Below are positions 8,171 through 17,263 of a DNA stretch of 57,877 nt, piece by piece (the first letter of the stretch is position 1; each line of letters begins with the position of its first letter). The position numbers and the translations under genes are program-made. The DNA comes from JBBRCE01 sp038205115 (lineage in GTDB: Bacteria > Planctomycetota > Planctomycetia > Pirellulales > JBBRCE01). Location: contig JBBRCE010000032.1 of assembly GCA_038205115.1 (NCBI GenBank), positions 1 through 57,877 on the forward strand, given 5' to 3'. The notes under the pieces were generated by a model that was not told the origin of the DNA, did not search any database, and saw nothing but the letters and a program-made list of their open reading frames with translations.

Positions 8171-9400
8171 ATGTTTTCGGATTTGGAACCAGGCGACGAA
8201 GCAGCGCCGCCGATCTTCAGCGTTTCGCAACTCAGCGCGCAAATCAAAGAACTGATGGAAACCGCTTTTCCGGCGGTTTGGGTCAGTGGCGAAATCTCGA
8301 ACTTCTCGCGGCCGCAGTCAGGGCATTGCTACCTGACGCTCAAGGACGAACAAGCGCAGATCAAGGCGGTTGTCTGGCGCAATACGGCCACGCGCCTGCG
8401 ATTCGATCTGCGCGACGGATTGGAAGTCATTTGCCAGGGCAATTTGGACGTCTACGCACCGCGCGGCACCTACCAATTGGTGATCCGCCAGATCGAACCG
8501 AAAGGCGTCGGCGCGCTCGAATTGGCATTACGCAAATTGCGTGACCGGCTCACGGCGGAAGGGCTTTTTGACCCCGCGCGCAAACGGCCCTTGCCGCTGT
8601 TTCCGCGCCGCGTGGCATTTGTCACCAGCCCCACGGGCGCGGCCGTACGCGACTTTCTGGAAGTCTTGCGGCGGCGCTGGCGAGGTGTCGACGTGTTGGT
8701 AATTCCCGCGCGGGTGCAAGGCGCCGGCGCGGCTGAAGATATCGCTCGCGGCATCGCACTCGCCAATCGACTGCGGCACTCCGTCGACGTGCTGGTCGTT
8801 GGTCGTGGCGGCGGCAGCCTGGAAGATTTGTGGGCGTTTAATGAAGAAGTGGTAGTCCGCGCCATTCATGACTCGCGGATTCCGATCATCTCGGCCGTAG
8901 GGCATGAAATCGATGTCACGCTGGCCGATCTGGTGGCCGACGTACGGGCGCTCACACCCAGCGAAGCAGCCGAACGCATCGCGCCGTCCGAGGAGGATAT
9001 TCGCGCCGTGCTGCGTGGCCAGCAAGCGAGGCTGTTGAGCGTGTTGCGACGAAAAGCCCAACTGGCGCGTCTGCGACTCGATGGATTAGCCGCTCGTCGC
9101 GTGCTGCAAAAACCGCGCGAATTGATGCACGATCGCGCGCGGTATTTAGACGAGCAGGACGCGCGATTATCCCGCGCCGTGAGGCAATTGCTCGATCGTG
9201 GCGCTCAAGTCACAGGCCGGTTGGCCGCCAAGATCGAATCGCTCAGTCCCTTGGCCGTTTTAGGGCGCGGTTACAGCATCACGCAGCGCAGCGACGATGG
9301 CACCCTCGTTCGGGCAGCGAGCGAACTCCAAGTGGGACAAACCATCACGACCCGACTGGCCGATGGCACCGTGCGGAGCCGCATCGAACACTTCGAATGA
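8171..9400 (+). CDS. xseA: Exodeoxyribonuclease VII large subunit
   Basis: The 409-aa product is slightly shorter than E. coli XseA (456 aa). An N-terminal OB fold (about 15-110, with VSGEISNFSRPQSGHCYLTLKD) binds single-stranded DNA. The catalytic domain follows, with RVAFVTSPTGAA, VVGRGGGSLEDLWAFNEE (about 204-221) and HEIDVTLADLVAD. The coiled-coil segment is shortened, and the protein ends with LAVLGRGYSIT. The enzyme degrades single-stranded DNA processively from both ends in complex with several small XseB subunits. No xseB-like frame follows directly, so that subunit must be encoded elsewhere. Confidence 0.94.
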   Translation: MFSDLEPGDEAAPPIFSVSQLSAQIKELMETAFPAVWVSGEISNFSRPQSGHCYLTLKDEQAQIKAVVWRNTATRLRFDLRDGLEVICQGNLDVYAPRGTYQLVIRQIEPKGVGALELALRKLRDRLTAEGLFDPARKRPLPLFPRRVAFVTSPTGAAVRDFLEVLRRRWRGVDVLVIPARVQGAGAAEDIARGIALANRLRHSVDVLVVGRGGGSLEDLWAFNEEVVVRAIHDSRIPIISAVGHEIDVTLADLVADVRALTPSEAAERIAPSEEDIRAVLRGQQARLLSVLRRKAQLARLRLDGLAARRVLQKPRELMHDRARYLDEQDARLSRAVRQLLDRGAQVTGRLAAKIESLSPLAVLGRGYSITQRSDDGTLVRAASELQVGQTITTRLADGTVRSRIEHFE

Positions 9401-9600
9401 CCGCCAAGGCGTGGCCGCAATCGATCGCGCGAGCAGCGGCGTTTGGTGATTTCGGGCTTTACTTGAGCAATTCGCGCCGCTAGCTTGGTGGCCAAAGCCG
9501 CACAAATCGTAGGCAGCGATTTGCTGCGGATCATCGGACAGGCAAACCTTCAGGCGGATTGCCCGCGTTTGTGACTCTCTCGGGGATTAAGGAGCTTTTC

Positions 9601-11106
9601 ATGGACGGCTTGGTCCGTAAGGTCGTTTCGTACCTCGTAATGGTGGGCGTGATGGCGGTTGCGCTTTGCGAAGGCGTGCGGGTTTTCGCCGCGACTCAGG
9701 ACGGCGCGCCGTCAACGTCGAATCAGGAAACGCCAGACAAAACGGAGAATTCCAAGCCGGCGGCCGCCGTACACTATGTGGATCTTTCTAATCCCCACGC
9801 GAAAGTCGATGTGTCGCAATTAGCCGGCAACAACGCGTGGATGCTGACGGCTTCCGCCCTGGTGTTGCTGATGACCGCGCCCGGCCTGGCCATGTTTTAC
9901 GGTGGGCTGGTTCGCAAAAAAAATGTGCTCTCGATTATCATGCAGTGCATTACGCTGATGGCGTTGATGAGTTTAATTTGGGCGCTATGGGGCTATTCGC
10001 TAGCCTTTGGCGGCGGCGCTCATCCCAACCCGTGGATCGGCAATGGCGACTTTCTGCTGCTGAGAAATGTCGAGTCGCATTTCGATGATTCGAGCAACGC
10101 GTTGATCGTGCCGATCGTTGGCAAAATTCCCAGACTCACGCACATGCTGTTTCAAGGCATGTTTTTTATCATCACGCCGGGACTGATTTGCGGCGCGTTT
10201 GCCGAACGGATGAAGTTCAGCACGATGGTGATCTTTAGCATTCTGTGGGGCACGCTGGTTTACTGCCCGCTGGCGCATTGGGTTTGGGGCGGCGGGATGC
10301 TCGGCTACGGCAACGATGGCGCAATTCACGGCGGAGCGCTGGATTTTGCGGGCGGCACGGTGGTACACATTAGTTCCGGGATCTCCGCGTTGGTCTGCGC
10401 CGTGCTAATTGGCAAACGGCTTGGACATGGCACCGAGCCAATGCCGCCGCACAATCTGACGTATACCGCGCTCGGCGCCACGATGCTGTGGATCGGCTGG
10501 TTTGGCTTTAACGCCGGCAGCCAACTGAGCTGCGACGGTATTGCCGCCGGCGCGTTTGCCGCCACTCACTTTGCCGCGGCGGCCGGCACGCTCACTTGGG
10601 CCGGCATGGAACGATTCTTTCACGGCAAGGCCAGCGTGCTGGGTGGCTGTTCTGGCGCGGTGGCCGGATTGGTTTGCATCACGCCCGCTTCTGGGTACGT
10701 GACGCCCATTTCGGCCATGATCATCGGCGTGGCTGGCGGTGCGGCCTGCTATTGGTCGTGCATGACGCTCAAGGCGAGGTTTAAGTATGACGATTCGCTC
10801 GACGCTTTTGGCATTCACGGGGTCGGCGGCACGCTGGGCGCCATTCTGACCGGTGTATTCGCCACGCGGAATGCGACCAGTCCGGAGTTCAGTCGTGGAA
10901 ATGCGCTCGGTTTGATCGACGGCTCGCAGCACTTGCTGATTGCTCAAATGGTCGCCACGCTGGTGACGCTGGTTTTTTCGATTGTCCTGACTTTCATACT
11001 GCTTAAGATTCTGGATGCCACGCTGGGGCTTCGCGTGACCCAACAACAAGAAATTCAAGGATTGGACCTGAGCCAACACGGCGAAGAAGGGTATATTTTC
11101 TATTAA
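9601..11106 (+). CDS. amtB: Ammonium transporter Amt/AmtB
   Basis: The ATG at 9601 is chosen because AAGGAG sits six bases upstream. The product is 501 aa, longer than typical because of a signal-like N-terminus (VVSYLVMVGVMAVALCEGV) and a polar linker before the first channel helix. Eleven membrane segments follow. The twin pore histidines are visible in GTVVHISSG (H256) and FGIHGVGG (H406), and the GLVRKKN and LWGYSLAFGG motifs are present. It conducts ammonium/ammonia across the inner membrane and is normally gated by a P-II protein. glnB and glnD follow on the same strand, with gaps of 62 and 105 bases, so this is a nitrogen-response operon. Confidence 0.96.
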   Translation: MDGLVRKVVSYLVMVGVMAVALCEGVRVFAATQDGAPSTSNQETPDKTENSKPAAAVHYVDLSNPHAKVDVSQLAGNNAWMLTASALVLLMTAPGLAMFYGGLVRKKNVLSIIMQCITLMALMSLIWALWGYSLAFGGGAHPNPWIGNGDFLLLRNVESHFDDSSNALIVPIVGKIPRLTHMLFQGMFFIITPGLICGAFAERMKFSTMVIFSILWGTLVYCPLAHWVWGGGMLGYGNDGAIHGGALDFAGGTVVHISSGISALVCAVLIGKRLGHGTEPMPPHNLTYTALGATMLWIGWFGFNAGSQLSCDGIAAGAFAATHFAAAAGTLTWAGMERFFHGKASVLGGCSGAVAGLVCITPASGYVTPISAMIIGVAGGAACYWSCMTLKARFKYDDSLDAFGIHGVGGTLGAILTGVFATRNATSPEFSRGNALGLIDGSQHLLIAQMVATLVTLVFSIVLTFILLKILDATLGLRVTQQQEIQGLDLSQHGEEGYIFY

Positions 11107-11107
11107 G

Positions 11108-11125
11108 CAGCGCCGCGAGGCGCTG
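11108..11125 (+). promoter_or_regulatory. Intercistronic hairpin between amtB and glnB
   Basis: CAGCGCC (11108-11114) and GGCGCTG (11119-11125) form a perfect 7-bp stem with a GCGA tetraloop, beginning just after the amtB stop codon. No T-run follows, so it looks more like an mRNA-stabilising or attenuating structure than an intrinsic terminator. Confidence 0.5.
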
Positions 11126-11168
11126 GGCCACGGCTCGATTCGATTTGTTTCTTGAGGGATTCCACGAC

Positions 11169-11507
11169 ATGAAGAAAATTGAAGCCATCATCCGCCATTT
11201 CAAACTTGAGGACGTCAAGAATGCACTGAACGCGACTGGCATTCAGGGCATGACGATCACCGAGGTGCGCGGATTTGGACGGCAAAAAGGTCACACGGAA
11301 ATGTATCGCGGCACTGAATACACCGTGGATTTCGTGCCCAAGGTCAAGGTAGAGTTGGTCGTCGCCGAAGACTCGCTGCAGACGGCCATCGACACGATCA
11401 TGCGGACCGCGCAGACCGGTCAGATTGGCGACGGCAAAATCTTCGTCTCGTCGTTGGATAACATCATCCGCATCCGCACCGGTGAAACCGACAGCGACGC
11501 TGTTTAA
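11169..11507 (+). CDS. glnB: Nitrogen regulatory protein P-II
   Basis: The product is 112 aa, exactly the family length, starting at ATG 11169 after a GAGGGA ribosome-binding site. The T-loop has GFGRQKGHTEMYRG and Tyr51 (GTEYTVD), the residue uridylylated by GlnD. The B-loop TGQIGDGKIFV and the C-terminal RIRTGE motif bind ATP and 2-oxoglutarate. The trimer senses energy and 2-oxoglutarate, and can block Amt and act on glutamine synthetase control. Placement between amtB and glnD supports full functionality. A paralogue at 39707-40045 is closely similar. Confidence 0.96.
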   Translation: MKKIEAIIRHFKLEDVKNALNATGIQGMTITEVRGFGRQKGHTEMYRGTEYTVDFVPKVKVELVVAEDSLQTAIDTIMRTAQTGQIGDGKIFVSSLDNIIRIRTGETDSDAV

Positions 11508-11612
11508 ACGCTTCCGCCGCCCCGTATGATCGGCCCTGCTGCGCTGGCAATCACGCCGGACGACGTTCGTCGATTGAGCGTCCTGGCGACGGAATTGTTT
11601 TGAAAGGATCGC

Positions 11613-14234
11613 ATGTCCGGTTTGAATTTGCGCCCCAGCGTGCTGGCCGCCAAAGAGTCGTTGGCCAAAGGCCGCGAAAAGCTGATGCGCCAGCATCGAT
11701 CGGGCTCGCCCGGCATTCAAGTTTGCGCCCTGCTGACCGAAGTGCTGGACGAAGTGCTGATCGCCTTGTACAACGCCGCCTTGGCGGAGACAGATCCGGC
11801 CAACGTCGCGATCTGTCGCGAGCAACTCACGCTGGTGCCCATCGGCGGTTACGGTCGCAGCGATGTCGCGCCCTTCTCGGACGTCGATCTGCTGTTCTTG
11901 CACGAACCGGCTGCCGAAAAACGCGTGGCACCATTGGCGCGCCGCATGATGCACGATCTGTACGATGTGGGCCTGCAACTGGGGCACAGTGTCCGCACGG
12001 TGAACGACGCCTGCGTGATGGGCCGAAAAGACGCCACCATTTTCACCGCCCTGGCTGAGTCACGATATTTGATCGGTTCGCAACCGCTGTACGATAAATT
12101 CGCCGGCAAATTCAAGCACCAAGCGCAGCGGCACTGGCGGAGTTTGGTGACTTCCATCGAAGCGGCCCGCGATGAAGAACGGCGTCAGTTTGGCGAGACT
12201 GTCTATCTGCTGGAACCCAACGTCAAGAAATCGCGCGGCGGCCTGCGCGACATTCAATTGCTACGTTGGATTGGATTTGCCCGCTTTGGCGAGGCCGATC
12301 CTAATAGCTTGCAGTTGACGGGGCATCTCTCGAAGGCCGATTTTCTAGCGCTCCGCTATGCGTTGGAGTTCATGCTGCGTCTCCGCAACGAAATGCACTT
12401 TCATTGCGGCAAGTCGGTGGATGTACTGACGCGCGACGAACAAGTTCGCATCGCCGAAGTGTTCGGCTACAAAGGCACGGAAAGTTTGCTGCCGGTCGAA
12501 CAGTTCATGAGCGATTACTTCAAGCACTCCGATCAGGTGACGCACATCGCCGCGCGGTTTACGGCCAGTATGCGACCGTGGCGCGCGCTCGCCGAATGGT
12601 TTGCGCCGCTATACACCCATAACTTCGAAGGCGATTTTCGGGTTGGGCCGCAAAGCATCAATTTCACCCCGCGAGGCAAGGCGCAGGTGCCGGGCGACGT
12701 TAACCAAGTGTTGCGGCTGTGCGACTTGGCGAGCCTGTACAACAAATCCATCGCGCCGTCGGCTTGGCGAGCCGTCAACGACGCCGCGCCAACATTGCCG
12801 GATGCGTTGCCTGCTGCCGCGGCCGAGCGATTCATGTCGGTGCTTTCGCAGCCGGCGCGGCTTGGCGAAATTTTGCGCGGCTTGCACGATTGCCGGGTGT
12901 TGGAAAAAATCATCCCCGACTTCAAGCATGCGCACTGCCTGCTACAGTTCAACGAGTATCACAAGTACACGGTCGACGAACATTGCATTCGCGCGGTGGA
13001 ACGTGCCTGCGCCATGGCGCAAGAAGATAGCCCGCTGGGTCGCGTTTATCGCAACCTCAAGCAAAAGCGCACACTGCATTTGGCGCTGCTGATTCACGAT
13101 CTCGGCAAAGGCTACATCGAAGATCACAGCGAAGTCGGTTTGCGAATTGCCGAGCAAGTGGGGCAGCGACTGCGGTTGCCAGCGCGCGAGACGGAAACGC
13201 TCAAATTCCTGGTCCACAAACACCTGACGATGGGACATCTGGCATTTCGACGCGATACCAGCGATCCGCAGTTGATCGTCCGCTTTGCCGTGGAAGTTGG
13301 TTCTCCAGAAGTGCTGCAAATGCTGTTTCTGCTCACCGCCGCCGATTTTGCCGCGGTTGGTCCAGGCGTGCTCAACGACTGGAAGGTCGAGGTTTTAGAC
13401 GATTTGCATCAGCGGACGATGCGACATTTAGCCGGCGAAACCGCGCTGGCCAATACCGAAGAACAACGCGCCGCCATTCGCGCGCGGCTGGCGAGTGAAG
13501 ATCGCGACGATTGGTACTCGCGGCATCTGGACGTGCTGCCAACGTCGTACCTGTCGAGCAGTACGCCAGAAAGCATTGCCGACAATCTCAGGCAGCTTCG
13601 CAAATTGCAACGTGGGCAGGTGCTCAGTTGGGGACGCTATCTGCCAGAGAGCCAAACCGTGGAATACACGGTTGGCGTTTACGAAGACATCACTCCAGGG
13701 CTGTTTCACAAGCTCACCGGCGCGCTGAGCAGTGCCGGATTGCAAATTCTCTCGGCCGATATCAATACCTTGATCGATGGCATCGCGCTGGATCGATTTG
13801 TGGTCCATGATCCCGACTTTTCCGGCCAACCACCGGCGTCGCGGTTGGAACAAGTTCAACATAAGCTGGAAGAAGCCCTGCTGAACGGCGGTCCGCCAGC
13901 GTTCCGCCGGTTGTGGAAGAGCAGTCAGCAGCAAAATCAGGCCGCGCTGTCGCGGTTGCCCACGGTCGTCAAAGCCGACAATAGTTTTTCGGATCGCTAC
14001 ACCATTATCGACGTCTTCACGGCCGATCGCATGGGTTTGCTGTACGCGGTAAGCCGCGCCCTGTTCGACATGCAGCTTTCGGTTTCGTTGGCAAAGATTG
14101 GCACGCACTTGGACCAAGTGGTCGACGTATTTTACGTCACCGATCAAGATGGCAACAAAATTCACGATGAAGCTCGGTTGCAAAAAATTCGCGACGGGCT
14201 ACTGGCGGCGATCAACGCCAGCGATAAACTTTAA
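11613..14234 (+). CDS. glnD: Bifunctional P-II uridylyltransferase/uridylyl-removing enzyme
   Basis: The 873-aa product starts at ATG 11613 behind an AAAGGA site. Domain order is canonical. The nucleotidyltransferase has GGYGR (78-82) and the metal acidic pair D90/D92 in FSDVDLL. A GlnD linker follows with KKSRGGLRD. The HD hydrolase has LIHDLGKGY near residue 495. Two C-terminal ACT domains (about 693-765 and 795-870, each beginning with a D-x-x-GL-x-x pattern) sense glutamine. The enzyme adds UMP to Tyr51 of P-II when glutamine is low and removes it when glutamine is high. It has two possible P-II substrates in this window. Confidence 0.96.
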   Translation: MSGLNLRPSVLAAKESLAKGREKLMRQHRSGSPGIQVCALLTEVLDEVLIALYNAALAETDPANVAICREQLTLVPIGGYGRSDVAPFSDVDLLFLHEPAAEKRVAPLARRMMHDLYDVGLQLGHSVRTVNDACVMGRKDATIFTALAESRYLIGSQPLYDKFAGKFKHQAQRHWRSLVTSIEAARDEERRQFGETVYLLEPNVKKSRGGLRDIQLLRWIGFARFGEADPNSLQLTGHLSKADFLALRYALEFMLRLRNEMHFHCGKSVDVLTRDEQVRIAEVFGYKGTESLLPVEQFMSDYFKHSDQVTHIAARFTASMRPWRALAEWFAPLYTHNFEGDFRVGPQSINFTPRGKAQVPGDVNQVLRLCDLASLYNKSIAPSAWRAVNDAAPTLPDALPAAAAERFMSVLSQPARLGEILRGLHDCRVLEKIIPDFKHAHCLLQFNEYHKYTVDEHCIRAVERACAMAQEDSPLGRVYRNLKQKRTLHLALLIHDLGKGYIEDHSEVGLRIAEQVGQRLRLPARETETLKFLVHKHLTMGHLAFRRDTSDPQLIVRFAVEVGSPEVLQMLFLLTAADFAAVGPGVLNDWKVEVLDDLHQRTMRHLAGETALANTEEQRAAIRARLASEDRDDWYSRHLDVLPTSYLSSSTPESIADNLRQLRKLQRGQVLSWGRYLPESQTVEYTVGVYEDITPGLFHKLTGALSSAGLQILSADINTLIDGIALDRFVVHDPDFSGQPPASRLEQVQHKLEEALLNGGPPAFRRLWKSSQQQNQAALSRLPTVVKADNSFSDRYTIIDVFTADRMGLLYAVSRALFDMQLSVSLAKIGTHLDQVVDVFYVTDQDGNKIHDEARLQKIRDGLLAAINASDKL

Positions 14235-14362
14235 AAATCACGCCGGCCGGGAACGAATTGTTCAACCATTGCGTCGAATGAACCGCGTCAATCGCGAAAC
14301 GTGCTGACGCCCGGTGGCTGCGGTCATCACCGAATTCTACTTCTCACCTTGCGGAGGTTCGC

Positions 14363-15520
14363 ATGCTGGTTCGATCGGTCCTCGTTCGATGGTCACTCAC
14401 GGCACTTCTGTTGGCGTCGGCCACGCTGCCGGCCCACGGCATGTATGCCAAGCCGCAGTTGGAAGAAGTGCCCGTCGAGCGACTGGTCGAAAACCTGACG
14501 AAGCAAGCCGACGCGAATCCCAAGGACGCCACCATTCGCTTAAACTTGGCTCGCGTGCATGCCATGGCCTACGCGAAAAAATCTTCGTCGCTGCAATCGC
14601 AAAAGGGTCGCAAAGATCAGACCGCCTGGCTGGGTTTCGAGCCGCGACACGTGCCATTCGATATCAAAAAAACGGAAGATGCTGGCCAACAAAAAGCGGC
14701 CGAACAACAATTGGCGGCCGCTGTGGCCGATTATCAAAAGGCGGTGGAACTCGCGCCGGATGATTTAACGGCCCAACTGGGCTACGGCTGGTGCCTGGAG
14801 CAGAGTGGGCAAAAAGACAAGGCCATCGCCGAATATCGCAAGGTGATTAAAAAGGGTTGGGACAAAGAGCGAAGCATCGAGCTGGGCGACCTCGGTTGGC
14901 ACTCGGTTGTGGTCGAAGCGTCCGGCTATCTCAAGCCACATCTCGACGCCAAGACCGACAAGGCCGAGTTGGATGACCTCAAAGCCAAGTCCGACAAACT
15001 CGCGAAAGTGCCGCGACCGGTCACGCCCATCGCCATTCCGCTGGCGGCAGGCCTATCGGCACAGGACATTGAAGCCCGCAATGCGCACGTGAAATTCGAT
15101 CTGGACGGCAGCGGCAAAAAAACCTGGTCGTGGATCAAGCCCAACGCGGCGTGGCTGGTTTACGATCAACACGACGCTGCCAAACCGGCTTCGGGCCTGC
15201 AACTGTTTGGCAACGTCACCTTCTGGTGCTTCTGGGACAACGGCTACCAAGCGCTACATTCGCTCGACAACAACGGTGACGGTCAATTGACCGGCGACGA
15301 ACTGCAACATTTGGCGCTGTGGCACGACGCCAACGGCAACGGCATCGCCGACCCGGGCGAAGTGCAGCCCCTGGCGCAGTACGGCATCACGGCACTGTCT
15401 TGCGAATACAAAATCGATGCCGCGCATCCCGACCGCATCGCCTGTTCGCCACGCGGCGTCACGTTTCGCACGGGCGAAGTGCGGCCCAGCTATGACTTGC
15501 TGTTACATCCGCAAAAATGA
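14363..15520 (+). CDS. Exported TPR protein with two EF-hand-type calcium loops
   Basis: The 385-aa product begins at ATG 14363 after GGAGG. A signal peptide covers about 1-26 (WSLTALLLASATLPAHG). Residues 40-190 contain TPR-like helical pairs, including AVADYQKAVELAPDD and KAIAEYRKVIKKG. The C-terminal part has two EF-hand-like 12-residue loops, DNNGDGQLTGDE (302-313) and DANGNGIADPGE (322-333), embedded in a WFCFWDNGYQALHSLD...ALWHD context. Loop acids occupy the usual positions for calcium binding. The protein is probably periplasmic or cell-surface. No enzymatic motif is seen. The gene is not obviously in an operon. Confidence 0.75.
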   Translation: MLVRSVLVRWSLTALLLASATLPAHGMYAKPQLEEVPVERLVENLTKQADANPKDATIRLNLARVHAMAYAKKSSSLQSQKGRKDQTAWLGFEPRHVPFDIKKTEDAGQQKAAEQQLAAAVADYQKAVELAPDDLTAQLGYGWCLEQSGQKDKAIAEYRKVIKKGWDKERSIELGDLGWHSVVVEASGYLKPHLDAKTDKAELDDLKAKSDKLAKVPRPVTPIAIPLAAGLSAQDIEARNAHVKFDLDGSGKKTWSWIKPNAAWLVYDQHDAAKPASGLQLFGNVTFWCFWDNGYQALHSLDNNGDGQLTGDELQHLALWHDANGNGIADPGEVQPLAQYGITALSCEYKIDAAHPDRIACSPRGVTFRTGEVRPSYDLLLHPQK

Positions 15521-15583
15521 TGCGATTGCATGCGGATCCGCTGACCACGGCGATTTTAAGCGCGGGCGTGACTGCCAGTCAAC

Positions 15584-15614
15584 AAAAACCGTCGCGACAA
15601 CGTGGTCGCGACGG
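15584..15614 (-). terminator. Intrinsic terminator for the HTH-receiver gene
   Basis: Arms 15589-15598 and 15605-15614 (CCGTCGCGAC / GTCGCGACGG) are perfect complements around a 6-nt loop. Read on the minus strand, the hairpin is followed by TTTTTG. It lies about 95 bases downstream of the minus-strand regulator stop and may also slow converging transcription from the TPR gene. Confidence 0.6.
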
Positions 15615-15656
15615 ATGGATTGGCCGCAATGGTGAAACCTTTGGCCATCAACGCAA

Positions 15657-15691
15657 CAACTCCAATCGATCCGATTGATCGATTGGAGTTG
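15657..15691. repeat. Perfect 15-bp inverted repeat, 5-nt loop
   Basis: CAACTCCAATCGATC (15657-15671) is the exact reverse complement of 15677-15691, with loop CGATT. It sits between converging genes and 18 bases after the regulator stop. It could be part of a bidirectional terminator together with the hairpin at 15589-15614, although neither side has a long T-run. Confidence 0.7.
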
Positions 15692-15709
15692 GGCGATAGA
15701 CACATCTCG

Positions 15710-16282
15710 TTAGACGAGTTCTTTACGGGCACCGATCAAGGTCCGCAGACGTTCGGCCAGCAGGGCCACGTCAAACGGCTTCTTGAACGTTTCGTTAATG
15801 CTCGAACGATCGAAGCTCGTGGAGCTACCATCGTCGGGCAGTAAAGCGATCAAGATCGTCTCGCTATATTCGGTATTGCGACGCAGATTTTGGCAAATCT
15901 GCAGCGATTCAATCCGACCAATCGAGAAATCGACAATGATGCAATCAGGGTGGAAACTCTCGGCTTGAATACCGGCTTCGAACCCGCTGGCGGCCACAGC
16001 CACCTTAAACGAGCGCTCGATCGGCAGTTGGCGTTTGAGGTTTTCGATCAGCACTTGATCTTGACCAACGACCAAGACTTTGGCCATTGCTTCGTCTTCA
16101 AGATCACCCAGCGGCATCCCATGTTCTTTGAGGAACTTGATGAGATACTCGCGGGGAATTCGTCGGTCTTGTGAACCGGGAATGCGATAGCCGCGAAGCC
16201 GACCGGAATCGAACCACTTACTAACTGTGCGCGGGGCCACTTTACAAATCTTAGCGACCTGACCAGTTGTGAAGACCTTCAT
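15710..16282 (-). CDS. HTH (MerR/excisionase-like) plus receiver-domain regulator
   Basis: The product is 190 aa from ATG 16282, preceded by GGAGAG. Residues 3-58 form a MerR/BldC/excisionase-type winged helix (VFTTGQVAKICKVAPRTVSKWFDSG, then RRIPREYLIKFLKEHG). Residues 68-188 form a CheY-like receiver with the putative phospho-acceptor D118 (CIIVDFS) and KKPFD as the conserved Lys switch region. The DNA-binding part precedes the receiver, the reverse of most response regulators. No histidine kinase is adjacent. The acidic pocket near residues 73-76 (VGQDQ) is poorer than canonical DD, so phosphorylation is uncertain. An unusually long gap of about 980 bases lies upstream. Confidence 0.85.
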   Translation of the reverse strand: MKVFTTGQVAKICKVAPRTVSKWFDSGRLRGYRIPGSQDRRIPREYLIKFLKEHGMPLGDLEDEAMAKVLVVGQDQVLIENLKRQLPIERSFKVAVAASGFEAGIQAESFHPDCIIVDFSIGRIESLQICQNLRRNTEYSETILIALLPDDGSSTSFDRSSINETFKKPFDVALLAERLRTLIGARKELV

Positions 16283-17263
16283 GGGAGGCTCTCCATTACT
16301 CTCTTTTGGTTTGGAACGGAGCCGCGGTCCAAAGCCGGTGGCTTTGAACGTTGGCGGTTGCCCCGTGCTGTTTCGAACAGGTTGACGACGACTTTGCGGG
16401 CGCCGATTGATCGAGATAGGGTGCTCGATCACTGCCAAAACAACATCTGGGTCGGGGCGTTAATTTGTCTCGCTTCTTTTCCTCTGGCGGTTGGTTCAGG
16501 TCCCTCTGATCCGCGCCTCTGTTCAATCTCCATCGGCAAGCTGGCGTCCGGAAAGTTATGATTCTTCTGCAGCACGCGAAATTTACCTACATTCGCTAGC
16601 TACGGATCGATCGAACTGACTGGAGCGGACAGTCGCCGAAGCGAATGTTTCGCACTTGGGAGGGAATGCAAGCGAGCGGGACGCACCGCAAGCGCGGAAC
16701 GTTCCGATTAAGCGTGGCTTTCGCGCAGAATTCCCCCTTCGACGTCCACGTTCGCTCGGCAGCCAATCCCTGCCATCTGCAAACGCTTCGGTCTCCGAAG
16801 ATTAGTTTCGTTTCGATACGGGGGTAGACTTTAGAAACTTTCGCCCTGTCGTAACGGACGAAACGGTTCAGACGCGAGTGAGGAACCGGGCTGTCGGGCG
16901 ATTTCGGCCTGATTTACCGATCCAACTCGTCGTTCGGTCTACTCCGCTTGATCGGTGCGCGACCGCAAAACCGCGCAAAGCGAATTGCCGCTGCGTTGCG
17001 GAAAGCATGCGAAATCGAAGAATCGTTCGCCACCGTGCGACTGCGCCGCGGAGTTGGTCCCGCGATCTCCCATGCCGAATTCTACGCAACACCGCGGTAA
17101 AAAGATCGAGACCGCCGCCGATTTGCCATGCTAGGCAGCCACGCCTGCACGCAGTCGTCCAAGATCCCCGGCGGCAACACTCAATGCGGCGCCGACGCAG
17201 TTGAAAGAACAGACCGGTTTGCAAGGTTCGCCGGACTGTCCACGCTTGCTAGCAAGCCCTTGG
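16283..17263. other. Long non-coding gap upstream of the HTH-receiver gene
   Basis: About 980 bases separate the ftsH stop from the regulator start on the same strand. I see no protein-like frame, tRNA, or signature of RNase P RNA, tmRNA or SRP RNA. A short AAAGCC/GGCTTT hairpin lies at 16331-16345. The stretch may hold promoters or an unrecognised small RNA. Confidence 0.5.

Noticed and set aside
9401..9600. xseB directly downstream of xseA
   Set aside because: No small helical frame with a start and ribosome-binding site is present before amtB.
11103..11987. 294-residue minus-strand frame
   Set aside because: It lies antisense to glnB and glnD and has no protein character.
16283..17263. 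Housekeeping RNA gene (RNase P RNA, tmRNA, SRP RNA) in the long gap
   Set aside because: None of the conserved core sequences I know for these RNAs could be found on either strand.
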